64,000 bases of DNA from the NCBI GenBank assembly GCA_034006985.1, contig JAVERT010000002.1:168340-232339 (forward strand). The letters are read 5' to 3'. Both the position numbers and the translations under genes were made by a program. This stretch comes from Gudongella sp034006985 (lineage in GTDB: Bacteria; Bacillota; Clostridia; Tissierellales; Tissierellaceae). Below the pieces are notes generated by a model that was not told where the DNA came from, ran no database searches, and saw only the letters and a list, made by a program, of their open reading frames with translations. Positions within the stretch are counted from its first letter, which is position 1. Each line of letters begins with the position of its first letter. Of the stretch, positions 24,725 to 33,701 are shown in pieces.

Positions 24725-25276
24725 ATGCTTATAGAAACTTTATTAATTTCTTTGATAGTAGGGAAAATAAGAGGCGGCAAAATAAAAAACTTGATTAACA
24801 TTCCAATTGACGGTTGGGTTTTTATTATAGTAGGCTTCCTTATCTCTTATTTATCAGTATTCTTGATATCTAGAGGTAATCAATTATTATATGAAGGATT
24901 AGTTTATATACAATCAATTTCCTTGATTTTAATAATAATTGGTATATTATATAAAGTTGTTGGTTTTGATAGAATCGTATTAGCTTTCGGCTTTTTATTA
25001 AATACTATACCCATAGCCCTAAATAATGGCAAAATGCCAGTTGATGGGAATGCTTTAATTGAACTAGGCTTAAATACTCAGTTTATGCTTCTTAAAGATA
25101 ATCTAATAGTTACTCATTCACTTATTGATACTTCAACAAAAATGAGTTTTCTATCAGATGTTATTTCTTTACTATATATTTTTCCCAAAGTAAGTAGTAT
25201 AGGAGATTTATTTATTTCACTTGGAATTTTTCTGATTATTCAAAAGAATATAAAGATTTATCAATCGTTGCAGTAA
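24725..25276 (+). CDS. DUF5317-like multi-pass membrane protein
   Basis: The 183-residue, strongly hydrophobic protein has about five membrane segments (WVFIIVGFLISYLSVFLIS; SISLILIIIGILYKVV; IVLAFGFLLNTIPIAL; LFISLGIFLII). The conserved segment NNGKMPVD and the glycine-containing SxxxKxxxLxDVI region resemble DUF5317 membrane proteins of Clostridia. Function is unknown. It starts after a GGGAG sequence and its stop codon lies inside the promoter for the next gene. Confidence 0.6.
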   Translation: MLIETLLISLIVGKIRGGKIKNLINIPIDGWVFIIVGFLISYLSVFLISRGNQLLYEGLVYIQSISLILIIIGILYKVVGFDRIVLAFGFLLNTIPIALNNGKMPVDGNALIELGLNTQFMLLKDNLIVTHSLIDTSTKMSFLSDVISLLYIFPKVSSIGDLFISLGIFLIIQKNIKIYQSLQ

Positions 25277-25296
25277 AACTTGATTAGATGTAAAAT
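25268..25296 (+). promoter_or_regulatory. Promoter of the capA-like gene
   Basis: TTGCAG at 25268-25273, a 17-base spacer ending in TG, and TAAAAT at 25291-25296. It overlaps the end of the upstream membrane-protein gene and lies 30 bases before the CapA-like start. Confidence 0.6.
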
Positions 25297-25325
25297 AAGA
25301 GTGTAAGAGAAAGGTGAGACTATAA

Positions 25326-26522
25326 ATGAAACGCTCATTATTTTTTATTGTACTTGTATTAACACTTATTGGTTTGAGTTTTATTATAGTTGATTCATAT
25401 ATAGCTTTTGCACCAAGTGTTGTGGAAGCGGAAGTTGAAAATGAAGAACCTGTATTAGAATTAGAAGAGGTAGTTATTGAACCTCCAAAACCAACAGAGC
25501 TTGAAATATTAGCTGTGGGAGATATTATGTTTCATATCCCACAGATAAATGGTGCAAGATTATCAGATGGTAGATTTGATTTTAACCCTTCTTTTAAATA
25601 TATAAAGCCGTATATAGAAGTGGCTGATATTGCAATTGCAAATCTGGAGACCGTTATTGGTGGGAATGAAAAGGGATTTAAAGGTTTTCCTAGATTTAAT
25701 AGTCCTGTGGAAAGTTTAGATGCATTGAAAACAGCTGGATTCGATGTTTTAGTTACAGCCAATAATCATGCTCTTGACGGTGGGAAAAACGGAATTATAA
25801 ATACTATTAATGAAATAGAAAAACGAGATTTGAATCACATTGGAACTAGCAAAGAAGATAGAAAACCATTTATAATTGTAGAAAAAGAAAAAGTAAAGAT
25901 TGCTTTACTTTCATATACCTATGGATTAAATGGATTAGATTCTTTATTAAATAATGAAGATAAATCTAGAATGATAAATTTGATAGATATAGAAACTATA
26001 CAAAAAGATATAGCAATGTTAAATAACGAAGATGTAGATTTTACAATAGCTTATATTCACTGGGGTAATGAGTATAATAGAGAACCCTCAGATTCTCAAA
26101 AAAAATTGGCAAGTTCTTTAGCTGGCTTAGGAGTAGATTTAATTCTAGGAAGTCACCCACATGTTATTCAAACTTCTGAAAACATAAAATCAGAAACTGG
26201 TTCTAGTTATGTTATATATTCTATGGGCAATTTTATTTCAAATCAGAGTTACCAAACTATGGGAGTAAGCTATGCAGAAGATGGGGTAATGCTTGAAATA
26301 AAAATAATAAAGGATAATGAAACAGGTGTGACTAGCTTGGAAAAGATAAATTATGAACCTACTTGGATTTACAGAGAGTTAAAAAATAATAAGTATACAC
26401 ATTATATACTTCCTATTGAAAAAGCCTTAAATGGTGAACTAGATATAGAACTATCGCAAAGCGTAATTGAAAGAATGAAAAAATCGGAAATGGATACATT
26501 AAATACAATTAACAATAGATAA
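25326..26522 (+). CDS. CapA-family metallophosphatase-like protein
   Basis: The 398-residue protein has an N-terminal membrane anchor (FFIVLVLTLIGLSFIIV), an acidic spacer rich in Glu and Pro (about residues 35-60), and a PGA_cap domain: AVGDIMFH, ANLETVIGG, VTANNHALDGG, IHWGNEYNREPS, LGSHPHVIQ. The family includes CapA of poly-gamma-glutamate synthesis, but no capB or capC is nearby, so a capsule role is unsupported. It acts outside the membrane. AAAGGTGAG ribosome binding site. Confidence 0.85.
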   Translation: MKRSLFFIVLVLTLIGLSFIIVDSYIAFAPSVVEAEVENEEPVLELEEVVIEPPKPTELEILAVGDIMFHIPQINGARLSDGRFDFNPSFKYIKPYIEVADIAIANLETVIGGNEKGFKGFPRFNSPVESLDALKTAGFDVLVTANNHALDGGKNGIINTINEIEKRDLNHIGTSKEDRKPFIIVEKEKVKIALLSYTYGLNGLDSLLNNEDKSRMINLIDIETIQKDIAMLNNEDVDFTIAYIHWGNEYNREPSDSQKKLASSLAGLGVDLILGSHPHVIQTSENIKSETGSSYVIYSMGNFISNQSYQTMGVSYAEDGVMLEIKIIKDNETGVTSLEKINYEPTWIYRELKNNKYTHYILPIEKALNGELDIELSQSVIERMKKSEMDTLNTINNR

Positions 26523-26587
26523 TTACTAACAAATTTAAATTCTTTAATGTATAATATAGATAAGACATATTAAAAGGCGTGGTGTAT

Positions 26588-27421
26588 TTGCAATTTATGA
26601 GCGATTTCTTTATTAATATCAGAATAAGAGATGTTATTGACATTTTAATAGTTGCAGTTGTTTTATATAAGCTTTTTACATTGATTAAAGAAACTCGAGC
26701 TGAGCAATTAATCAAAGGTATTGGGATACTATTGGTTTTGACTAAGTTAAGCGAATGGCTACAACTTTATACAATAAATTGGATTCTTGGAAATGCGATG
26801 ACTGTTGGAACATTAGCAATATTAATTGTATTTCAGCCTGAATTAAGAAGAGGTCTTGAATACATAGGTAGGAGTAGATTTTTTTCTAAATCTCTTATTG
26901 AAATTCGAGGAGAAAACATTTCGAGAGTAGTAGATGAAATAGTTGAAGCTACTGCTTCATTATCGCGTCAAAAAATAGGTGCTTTGATTGTGATTGAGAG
27001 ACAAACAGGACTTAATGAAGTTGTGGAAACTGGAACAAAGATAGGTGGACTTGTTACTAGTGATTTGCTAATTAATATATTTATTCCAAACACGCCACTT
27101 CATGACGGAGCGGTGATAATAAAAGACGATATTATTAAGGCAGCAGCTTGCTTCTTACCTTTAACAGATAGCTCAACAGTTAGTAAAGAATTAGGAACAA
27201 GGCATAGAGCTGCAATTGGAATTTCTGAAAGGTCTGATAGTTTGGCTATAATAGTTTCTGAAGAAACAGGAGCTATATCTATTGCAGAAAATGGTAGTAT
27301 TTCAAGATACTTAGATTCAAAGACTTTAAAGCAAATCCTTCTAGATAGGTATAAACCTAAGAAGGAAGATCAACTCTTCACGAGAAGATGGAGGACTAAA
27401 GATGATAAAAAAGAAGAGTGA
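26588..27421 (+). CDS. cdaA: Diadenylate cyclase CdaA
   Basis: CdaA makes c-di-AMP from two ATP at the membrane. The product has three N-terminal membrane helices (VIDILIVAVVLYKLF; IGILLVLTKL; VGTLAILIVFQ) and a DisA-N cyclase domain with DGA (residues 173-175) and RHR (205-207). I place the start at TTG 26588, about 10 bases after AAAAGG; GTG 26579/26582 and ATG 26597 are alternatives. It overlaps cdaR by 20 bases. Confidence 0.92.
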   Translation: MQFMSDFFINIRIRDVIDILIVAVVLYKLFTLIKETRAEQLIKGIGILLVLTKLSEWLQLYTINWILGNAMTVGTLAILIVFQPELRRGLEYIGRSRFFSKSLIEIRGENISRVVDEIVEATASLSRQKIGALIVIERQTGLNEVVETGTKIGGLVTSDLLINIFIPNTPLHDGAVIIKDDIIKAAACFLPLTDSSTVSKELGTRHRAAIGISERSDSLAIIVSEETGAISIAENGSISRYLDSKTLKQILLDRYKPKKEDQLFTRRWRTKDDKKEE

Positions 27422-28619
27422 TATAACTGCTAAGATAGTAACTCTTATAATAGCAATTTTCTTATGGAGCTATGTAATGGGTGAAACAAACCCTGTGTCT
27501 ACGACTGAATATCGAAATATAAATGTTAATTATACTAATGCTTCTGAATTAGATAGGCAAGCCCTTGTAATAATGGGGCCTGATGAGGTTAAAGTAAATG
27601 TAAGATTAACTGGAAAGAGATCAGATATAGATAAGTTTAATGTAAGTAGCATACTTGCACAGGTTGATTTAAGTGGCTATAGTGAAGGTGAAGTAAAGGT
27701 ACCAATAACAGTTGGACTCCTTGATCAAGCTACTGGAGTTTCTGTACTTAGCTATGAACCAAAAGAAGTATTATTTAATTTCGATAAAATTATTACTAAA
27801 GATATTCCAGTTGAAGTAAATTTATCAGGAGACTTGGAATCAGGGTATGTAACCGGAGATATAACGATTAAACCACAAAAAATAATGGTTAGTGGACCAA
27901 GAACATGGATTAATGAAGTAGAAAAAGCTGTGGGGGAAATAGATTTATCCAAAGGTAAAAATGATATAAGTATAACTGTACCTGTAAAAATAGTAGATAG
28001 TACCGGAGAAGAGGTACGAGGTATTGATAAAGAACAAGCTGTGGTAGATGTAATATTGCCAGTTTTTAATACAAAAGTAGTTCCCGTGGAATTAGCTACA
28101 ATAAATGAGTTGCCAGAAGACTATGCAATTACTAACATTGAAATAGAACCTTCAAATATAGTTTTAAAAGGGAAAGATGGTTTAGACAGTGTAACGAAAA
28201 TTTATACCAGAGAAGTTGATATATCGACCTTAATAGATAATGAATCGATAGAAATAGAGCTTCAATTACCAGAGGGTGTTAGTTTACTCGATGGGGATCA
28301 GAAGATAGTGCTTAGTTATAAGGTGGAGCAAATAGTTGATAAAGCTGTTAGCTTTTCTGGTGATAAAATTGAAGTGTTAAATTTAGATAATAACTATAAA
28401 CTGGAAGGAAACTACCTTGATCAAAACTATATAGTTAGTATAAATGGTTTTAAATCAATATTAGATCCTATTACGATTGAAGATCTTAAGCCAAAAATTG
28501 ATTTAAAAGATTTAGGTGTTGGAGTACATGAGGTTTTTGTAATTTGGGATGATAATCCAGACTATAAAATAAAGTCGTTGAATCCTCAAATTCTTAGCGT
28601 AGAAATTGTTGAAATATAG
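27402..28619 (+). CDS. cdaR: CdaR, YbbR-domain regulator of CdaA
   Basis: CdaR is anchored in the membrane and modulates CdaA. The 405-residue product has one N-terminal helix (VTLIIAIFLWSYVM) and a series of about four YbbR repeats outside the membrane, each about 80 residues (for example IPVEVNLSGDLESGYVTGDITIKPQKIMVSGP). Its start lies within cdaA. The usual third partner glmM does not follow; instead a butyrate kinase begins 9 bases after its stop. Confidence 0.9.
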   Translation: MIKKKSDITAKIVTLIIAIFLWSYVMGETNPVSTTEYRNINVNYTNASELDRQALVIMGPDEVKVNVRLTGKRSDIDKFNVSSILAQVDLSGYSEGEVKVPITVGLLDQATGVSVLSYEPKEVLFNFDKIITKDIPVEVNLSGDLESGYVTGDITIKPQKIMVSGPRTWINEVEKAVGEIDLSKGKNDISITVPVKIVDSTGEEVRGIDKEQAVVDVILPVFNTKVVPVELATINELPEDYAITNIEIEPSNIVLKGKDGLDSVTKIYTREVDISTLIDNESIEIELQLPEGVSLLDGDQKIVLSYKVEQIVDKAVSFSGDKIEVLNLDNNYKLEGNYLDQNYIVSINGFKSILDPITIEDLKPKIDLKDLGVGVHEVFVIWDDNPDYKIKSLNPQILSVEIVEI

Positions 28620-28628
28620 GGGGACGTT

Positions 28629-29711
28629 ATGGGGAAAAAATATGTTCTGGCAATAAATCCAGGGTCTACATCTACAAAAGTGTCATTATTTGAAGATGAG
28701 CAAGAAGTCAAATCTAAAAAATTAGATCATAAGTTACAAGATTTAGAGGGCTTTGAACAAGTTTCTAACCAATATGAATATCGTTTAGAAATAATTTTGG
28801 ATTGGCTTAAACAAGAAAGTATTACAACAAGTATGTTAGTTGCAGTGGTTGGAAGAGGTGGTTTGCTAAGGTCAATGCCAAGTGGTACTTATATTGTTAC
28901 AGAAGAGATGGTTAAGGATTTGAAAAATGGAGTCCAAGGTCAACATGCTTCAAATTTAGGTGGATTATTAGCAAAGGGAATAGCAGATATAGAAAATATA
29001 CCAGCATATATAGTTGATCCAGTAGCAGTTGATGAGTTTGAAGATATTGCTAGGATTTCAGGTTTGAAAGTAATTACTAGAAAATCTTTGGTTCATGCAT
29101 TAAATATAAAAGCAGTTTGTCACAGGTATACGAAAAAATATAATAAAATGTTAAATGAAACAAATCTTATAGTTGCACATCTTGGTGGAGGAATAACGGT
29201 TTCCCCTATCAAGAATGGTAAAATAATAGATGCAAACAATGCAAATCAGATGGGTCCATTTTCGCCAGAAAGAGCAGGGGGACTTCCTGTTGGAGATATA
29301 GTGAAAATGTGTTTTTCTGGAGATTATACTGAAACAGAAATGAAAAAGAAATTGCAAGGTAAGGGCGGTTTAATGTCCTATTTAGGTACATTTGATGCTA
29401 GAGATGTTTTAAAAATGATTGAAGAGAATGATAAATACGCTAAATTAATATATGATGCAATGGCTTATCAGATAGGGAAAGAAATAGGTCAATGTGCTGC
29501 TGTTTTAAAAGGCGAAGTTGAAGCAATCATTATTACTGGTGGTTTGGCATATTCAGAGTATTTAATTCATTATATAAAGCAGATGGTGGAATTTGTCGCA
29601 CCAGTTATTGTATATCCTGGTGAGGATGAAATGGAAGCTTTAAACTTAGGTGCAAAGAGAGTTTTAGAGGGCATTGAAAAATACAAAATATACGAAGATG
29701 AGGTGGAATAA
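28629..29711 (+). CDS. buk: Butyrate / branched-chain fatty acid kinase, copy 1
   Basis: It converts acyl phosphate and ADP to the free acid and ATP. The 360-residue ASKHA-fold protein has LAINPGSTSTKVSLFED at the N-terminus, VGRGGLL, VAHLGGGITVSP and ITGGLAYS. The ATG lies after GGGGG, 9 bases downstream of cdaR. Its stop overlaps the ptb start by one base. A paralogue lies on the other side of ptb. Confidence 0.92.
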   Translation: MGKKYVLAINPGSTSTKVSLFEDEQEVKSKKLDHKLQDLEGFEQVSNQYEYRLEIILDWLKQESITTSMLVAVVGRGGLLRSMPSGTYIVTEEMVKDLKNGVQGQHASNLGGLLAKGIADIENIPAYIVDPVAVDEFEDIARISGLKVITRKSLVHALNIKAVCHRYTKKYNKMLNETNLIVAHLGGGITVSPIKNGKIIDANNANQMGPFSPERAGGLPVGDIVKMCFSGDYTETEMKKKLQGKGGLMSYLGTFDARDVLKMIEENDKYAKLIYDAMAYQIGKEIGQCAAVLKGEVEAIIITGGLAYSEYLIHYIKQMVEFVAPVIVYPGEDEMEALNLGAKRVLEGIEKYKIYEDEVE

Positions 29712-30610
29712 TGGTAAAGGATTTTAACGAATTATATGAGTTAGCTTTAAAAAGGGGTCCAAAGAAAATAGCCGTCGCAGTAGCTCAGGATGAGGATGTA
29801 TTAGAAGCTGTTAAAGCTGGATGCGAGAAAAATCTTATAGAACCAATTTTAGTTGGGGATCAGGATGCTATAGAAAAAATCGCAAAGAGCATTAACTTTA
29901 AATTAGATGGCTTAGAAATAATCGATGAAAAAGATATTAAACAAGCTGCTAGAATCGCGACAGAGCTAGTAAGCAGTGGCAAAGCGGGTATTCTAATGAA
30001 AGGATTAGTTGATACGTCAATAATAATGAAAGCTGTCTTAGATCACGATATAGGTCTTAGAACAGATAGCATTATAAGCCATGTTGCAGTGTTTGAAGTT
30101 TCGACTTATCACAAAATTTTTATAGTAACTGATGCAGCAATGATTATTGCGCCAACACTTGAACAAAAGAAACAAATTGCAGAAAATGCAATCTCACTAG
30201 CTCATTCATTAGATATAGAGATGCCAAAAGTTGCAATTATAGCTGCGAAAGAAAAAGTATCTGATAAAATGGAAGCAACAGTTCATGCTAAAGAACTTGC
30301 GGATATGAATAAACGAGGAGAAATACAAGGAGCTATTATAGATGGACCTTTTGCACTTGATAATGCTGTAAGTTATGAATCTGCTAAAATAAAGGGTATA
30401 GATAGTGTTGTAGCAGGGGATGCTGATATACTTCTTATGCCAGATATTGAAGCTGGAAATGTATTGTATAAAGCGCTTAGTTTTTTAGCTAACGCTAAAT
30501 CTGCAGGACTAATAGTAGGGACTAAAAATCCAATTGTTCTAACTTCAAGAGCAGACAGTGCAGAAACAAAACTTAATTCAATAGTACTAGCAACACTAAT
30601 GGCTAAATAG
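29711..30610 (+). CDS. ptb: Phosphate butyryltransferase
   Basis: It exchanges CoA for phosphate on butyryl-, isobutyryl- or isovaleryl-CoA, giving the substrate of the kinases. The 299 residues match the PTA/PTB family (KKIAVAVAQDEDVLEAV; ILMKGLVDTSIIMKAVLD; TDAAMIIAPTLEQKKQIAENA; DGPFALDNAVS). It overlaps buk copy 1 and lies 10 bases before buk copy 2, with GGGAGG before the latter. Confidence 0.94.
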   Translation: MVKDFNELYELALKRGPKKIAVAVAQDEDVLEAVKAGCEKNLIEPILVGDQDAIEKIAKSINFKLDGLEIIDEKDIKQAARIATELVSSGKAGILMKGLVDTSIIMKAVLDHDIGLRTDSIISHVAVFEVSTYHKIFIVTDAAMIIAPTLEQKKQIAENAISLAHSLDIEMPKVAIIAAKEKVSDKMEATVHAKELADMNKRGEIQGAIIDGPFALDNAVSYESAKIKGIDSVVAGDADILLMPDIEAGNVLYKALSFLANAKSAGLIVGTKNPIVLTSRADSAETKLNSIVLATLMAK

Positions 30611-30620
30611 GGAGGAATTT

Positions 30621-31694
30621 ATGAAGGATATAGAATTATTAATTATAAATCCAGGCTCAACTTCCACAAAAATAGCAGTATATAAAAATGAAGATTTGTT
30701 ATTTGAACACACTTTAAGGCATGATGTAGAAGAATTAGAGCCATTTAAAAAAGTTTACGATCAGTATAAGTTTCGTAAAGATATTATAGTGGATTTTCTT
30801 AAATCAAAGGATATTGATTTAAAGGAATTAGACGGAGTTGTTGGCAGAGGTGGACTTCTTAAACCTATAGAAGGTGGAACTTATGAAGTCAATGATAAAA
30901 TGTTAGAAGATTTAAAAGCGGGACTTGGTGGGGAACATGCTGCTAATTTAGGTGGTATACTTGCATATGAAATAGCAAAAGAATCAGATGGTAGATCTTT
31001 TATAGTTGACCCAGTAGTGGTTGACGAAATGCAGGATGTCGCTAGAATATCAGGACTAAAGGAAATTGAAAGAAAAAGTATTTTTCATGCACTGAATCAA
31101 AAAGCAGTGGCTAGAAGATTTGCCAAAGAATTAGGGAAAAAATATGAAGATTTGAACTTAATAGTAGCACATTTAGGAGGTGGTGTTTCAGTAGGAGCAC
31201 ATCAGAAAGGTCATGTAATTGATGTAAATAATGCCTTAGATGGAGAAGGTGCTTTTTCACCAGAGAGGTCCGGTGGGTTGCCTGTTGGCGATATGGTTAA
31301 ATTGTGTTTTTCAGGTAAATATACCCTAGATGAAGTTAAAAAGATGTTAAAGGGCTCTGGAGGGTTGGTTTCTTATTTAGGAACGAATGATGGAAGAGAA
31401 GTCGTTAAAAGCATAAATTCAGGAGATGAATATGCAAAGCTTATTTATAAAGCGATGGCATATCAGGTAGGTAAAGATATTGGAGCGTGTGCAGCAGTTT
31501 TGCATGGAGAGGTTGATCAGATAATTATAACTGGTGGAATAGCTTATGATAAAATGTTTACTAGTTGGGTAAAAGAAATGATTGAATTTATAGCAAGAGT
31601 TACAATATACCCAGGAGAAGATGAACTTCAAGCTTTAGTTGAAGGCGGCCTTAGAATATTTCGTGGTGAAGAAATGCCAAAGACATATAGTTAG
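30621..31694 (+). CDS. buk: Butyrate / branched-chain fatty acid kinase, copy 2
   Basis: This is a second 357-residue butyrate kinase (LIINPGSTSTKIAVYKNE; VGRGGLLKPIEGGTYEV; VAHLGGGVSVGAH; SPERSGGLPVGD). It is clearly homologous to the copy at 28629 but well diverged, so this is an old duplication or separate acquisition rather than a recent tandem copy. The two may favour different acyl phosphates. Confidence 0.92.
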   Translation: MKDIELLIINPGSTSTKIAVYKNEDLLFEHTLRHDVEELEPFKKVYDQYKFRKDIIVDFLKSKDIDLKELDGVVGRGGLLKPIEGGTYEVNDKMLEDLKAGLGGEHAANLGGILAYEIAKESDGRSFIVDPVVVDEMQDVARISGLKEIERKSIFHALNQKAVARRFAKELGKKYEDLNLIVAHLGGGVSVGAHQKGHVIDVNNALDGEGAFSPERSGGLPVGDMVKLCFSGKYTLDEVKKMLKGSGGLVSYLGTNDGREVVKSINSGDEYAKLIYKAMAYQVGKDIGACAAVLHGEVDQIIITGGIAYDKMFTSWVKEMIEFIARVTIYPGEDELQALVEGGLRIFRGEEMPKTYS

Positions 31695-31703
31695 GAGATA
31701 AAG

Positions 31704-32381
31704 ATGATCTTAGATGACAAAAGAGTAAGGATAGTAATTGGTCATTATGGAAGTGGAAAGACAGAATTTAGCGTGAATTATGCTGTAAAACTAGCTGAAT
31801 TAGGGAAGAAAGTGGCATTAGTTGATTTAGATGTAGTAAATTTATATTTTAGAAGTAGGGAAAAAGAGAGTATCTTAGAAAAAAAAGGAATTCGAGTAAT
31901 AGGAAGTTCTATAAAGGGAACAGGTGTTGATTTACCAGCCATATCAGGAGCAGTAGAAACTCCTTTGCAAGATGAAAGTTATGATGCTGTTTTTGATATT
32001 GGTGGGGATCCAGCAGGTGCGAGAGTTCTTGGAAGATATGTAGATTTTTTAGAAAAAGACGATTATGATATGTTTTTTGTTTTAAATGCATATAGACCAG
32101 AGACTCAAAATTTGGAAGCGGTTAAAAGCTATATTAGAAAGATTGAAGATACAGCTAGAGCGCATGTTACAGGTATTGTAAACAATACGCATATGCTTAA
32201 GAGCACAACGGTTGAAGATGTTATAAATGGTTATAATTTAGCAAAAAAAGTATCTGATGATACTGGTTTGCCAATTATATATAATGTTTGTTTAGAATCT
32301 TTGGTAGAGGAGCTACCTAAAGAAATAAAGGCAAACGCTTTCCCAATAAAACTTTATATGCGGGAAGAATGGATGTTATAA
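31704..32381 (+). CDS. P-loop ATP-binding protein associated with the VOR cluster
   Basis: The 225-residue protein has an unusual P-loop, GHYGSGKTEFSVNYA (residues 12-26), then VALVDLDVVNLYFRSRE, which resembles the switch/Walker region of MinD/CobQ-type ATPases, and DIGGDPAGARVLGRY. I cannot assign a function. Similar genes occur beside 2-oxoacid:ferredoxin oxidoreductase genes in Clostridia, so a role in assembling or regulating that iron-sulfur enzyme is possible (inference). The start follows TAGGAGATAAAG, 9 bases after buk copy 2. Confidence 0.75.
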   Translation: MILDDKRVRIVIGHYGSGKTEFSVNYAVKLAELGKKVALVDLDVVNLYFRSREKESILEKKGIRVIGSSIKGTGVDLPAISGAVETPLQDESYDAVFDIGGDPAGARVLGRYVDFLEKDDYDMFFVLNAYRPETQNLEAVKSYIRKIEDTARAHVTGIVNNTHMLKSTTVEDVINGYNLAKKVSDDTGLPIIYNVCLESLVEELPKEIKANAFPIKLYMREEWML

Positions 32382-32399
32382 AAAAGGAGGATATAGAAT

Positions 32400-32621
32400 A
32401 TGGCAAAGGTTCAAGGTAGGGTAACATTCAAAGAAGATATTTGTAAAGGCTGCGGTCTATGCGTTCCTGTATGTCCTGTGAAAATAATTTCACTGAACAC
32501 ACATAAAATGAACAAAAAAGGCTATCATCCAGCAGGTGTTGAAGAAATGGATAAATGTATTGCATGTGGAAATTGTGCAACAATGTGTCCAGATGTAGTT
32601 ATAACAGTTGAGAGATTATAA
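32400..32621 (+). CDS. VOR delta subunit, two-cluster ferredoxin
   Basis: The 73-residue protein has two [4Fe-4S] motifs, CKGCGLCVPVCP and CIACGNCATMCP. It carries electrons from the oxidoreductase core to free ferredoxin. An AAAGGAGG ribosome binding site is present. It is the first of four subunit genes and lies 18 bases before the alpha subunit gene. Confidence 0.92.
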   Translation: MAKVQGRVTFKEDICKGCGLCVPVCPVKIISLNTHKMNKKGYHPAGVEEMDKCIACGNCATMCPDVVITVERL

Positions 32622-32639
32622 ATAAAGGAGGTTTTTAAT

Positions 32640-33701
32640 ATGGCAAAAGTTCTTATGAAAGGGAATGAAGTAGTTGGAGCAGCGGCAATAGCAGCAGGTT
32701 GTAGATATTTTTTCGGATATCCAATAACTCCTCAGAGTGAAGTCCCTGAGTATATGTCTAGGGAATTACCTAAAGTTGGAGGGGTTTTTGTTCAAGCTGA
32801 ATCAGAAGTAGCAGCAATTAATATGGTATATGGTGCCTCAGGATCAGGAGCTAGAGTTATGACTTCATCTTCAAGTCCTGGAATTGCATTAAAACAAGAA
32901 GGTATTTCATATTGTGCCGGAGCAGAACTACCTTGCGTTATTGTAGATATGATGAGAGGTGGACCTGGACTTGGTGATATCCAAGCAGCACAAGGAGACT
33001 ATTTTATGTCCACTAGAGGTGGAGGAAACGGCGATTATAGATTATTAGTTTTAGCACCATCTGATGTTCAAGAATTAGCTGATTTAGTTATGGAAGGTTT
33101 TGATCTTGCTGATGAATACAGAACACCAGTAGTTATACTTGGTGACGGTATGATTGGTCAAATGATGGAGCCTGTTGAATTTACACATCCGATGAGAACA
33201 GACTTACCAGTTAAAGAATGGGCTACTACAGGATCAAAAGGTAAGAGACAAAATAATGTAATTAACTCTTTGTACTTACAACCAGAAGAATTAGAAGAAC
33301 ATAATGTAAAACTTCAAGCGAAGTTTGCTAGGATGCGAGAAAATGAAAAAAAAGTAGAGACATATAATATTGAAGATGCAGATTTAGTAATAAGTGCTTA
33401 TGGAACAACAGCTAGAATAGTGAAAACTGCTATAACTAAGTTAGAAAAAGAAGGATATAAGATAGGTTTAATTAGACCAATAAGTTTATATCCATTCCCA
33501 AATGAACCATATGAGAAGATCAACCCAGAATGTAAGGGTGTTTTAACAGTGGAAATGAGTGCAGGACAAATGATAGATGACGTCAAAATATCACTTAATG
33601 GTAGTCTTCCTACTTATTTTTATGGAAGAACAGGTGGAATGGTTCCAGAACCTGATGAAATAGTTAATAAGGTAAAAGAGATATTAGGAGGTGGAAAATA
33701 A
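32640..33701 (+). CDS. vorB: 2-oxoacid:ferredoxin oxidoreductase alpha subunit (VorB in NCBI usage)
   Basis: The enzyme oxidatively decarboxylates 2-oxoacids to acyl-CoA and reduces ferredoxin. The 353-residue subunit shows GCRYFFGYPITPQSEVPEYMS, QAESEVAAINMVYGASGSGARVMTSSSSPGI and MRGGPGLGDIQAAQGDYF. Neighbouring buk and ptb favour branched-chain 2-oxoacids (VOR) over 2-oxoglutarate. The stop overlaps the beta subunit ATG by one base. Confidence 0.9.
   Translation: MAKVLMKGNEVVGAAAIAAGCRYFFGYPITPQSEVPEYMSRELPKVGGVFVQAESEVAAINMVYGASGSGARVMTSSSSPGIALKQEGISYCAGAELPCVIVDMMRGGPGLGDIQAAQGDYFMSTRGGGNGDYRLLVLAPSDVQELADLVMEGFDLADEYRTPVVILGDGMIGQMMEPVEFTHPMRTDLPVKEWATTGSKGKRQNNVINSLYLQPEELEEHNVKLQAKFARMRENEKKVETYNIEDADLVISAYGTTARIVKTAITKLEKEGYKIGLIRPISLYPFPNEPYEKINPECKGVLTVEMSAGQMIDDVKISLNGSLPTYFYGRTGGMVPEPDEIVNKVKEILGGGK

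Noticed and set aside
25326..26522. Capsule (poly-gamma-glutamate) synthesis locus
   Set aside because: Only a CapA-like protein is present; no capB, capC or capD/E lies nearby, so a capsule operon is not supported.
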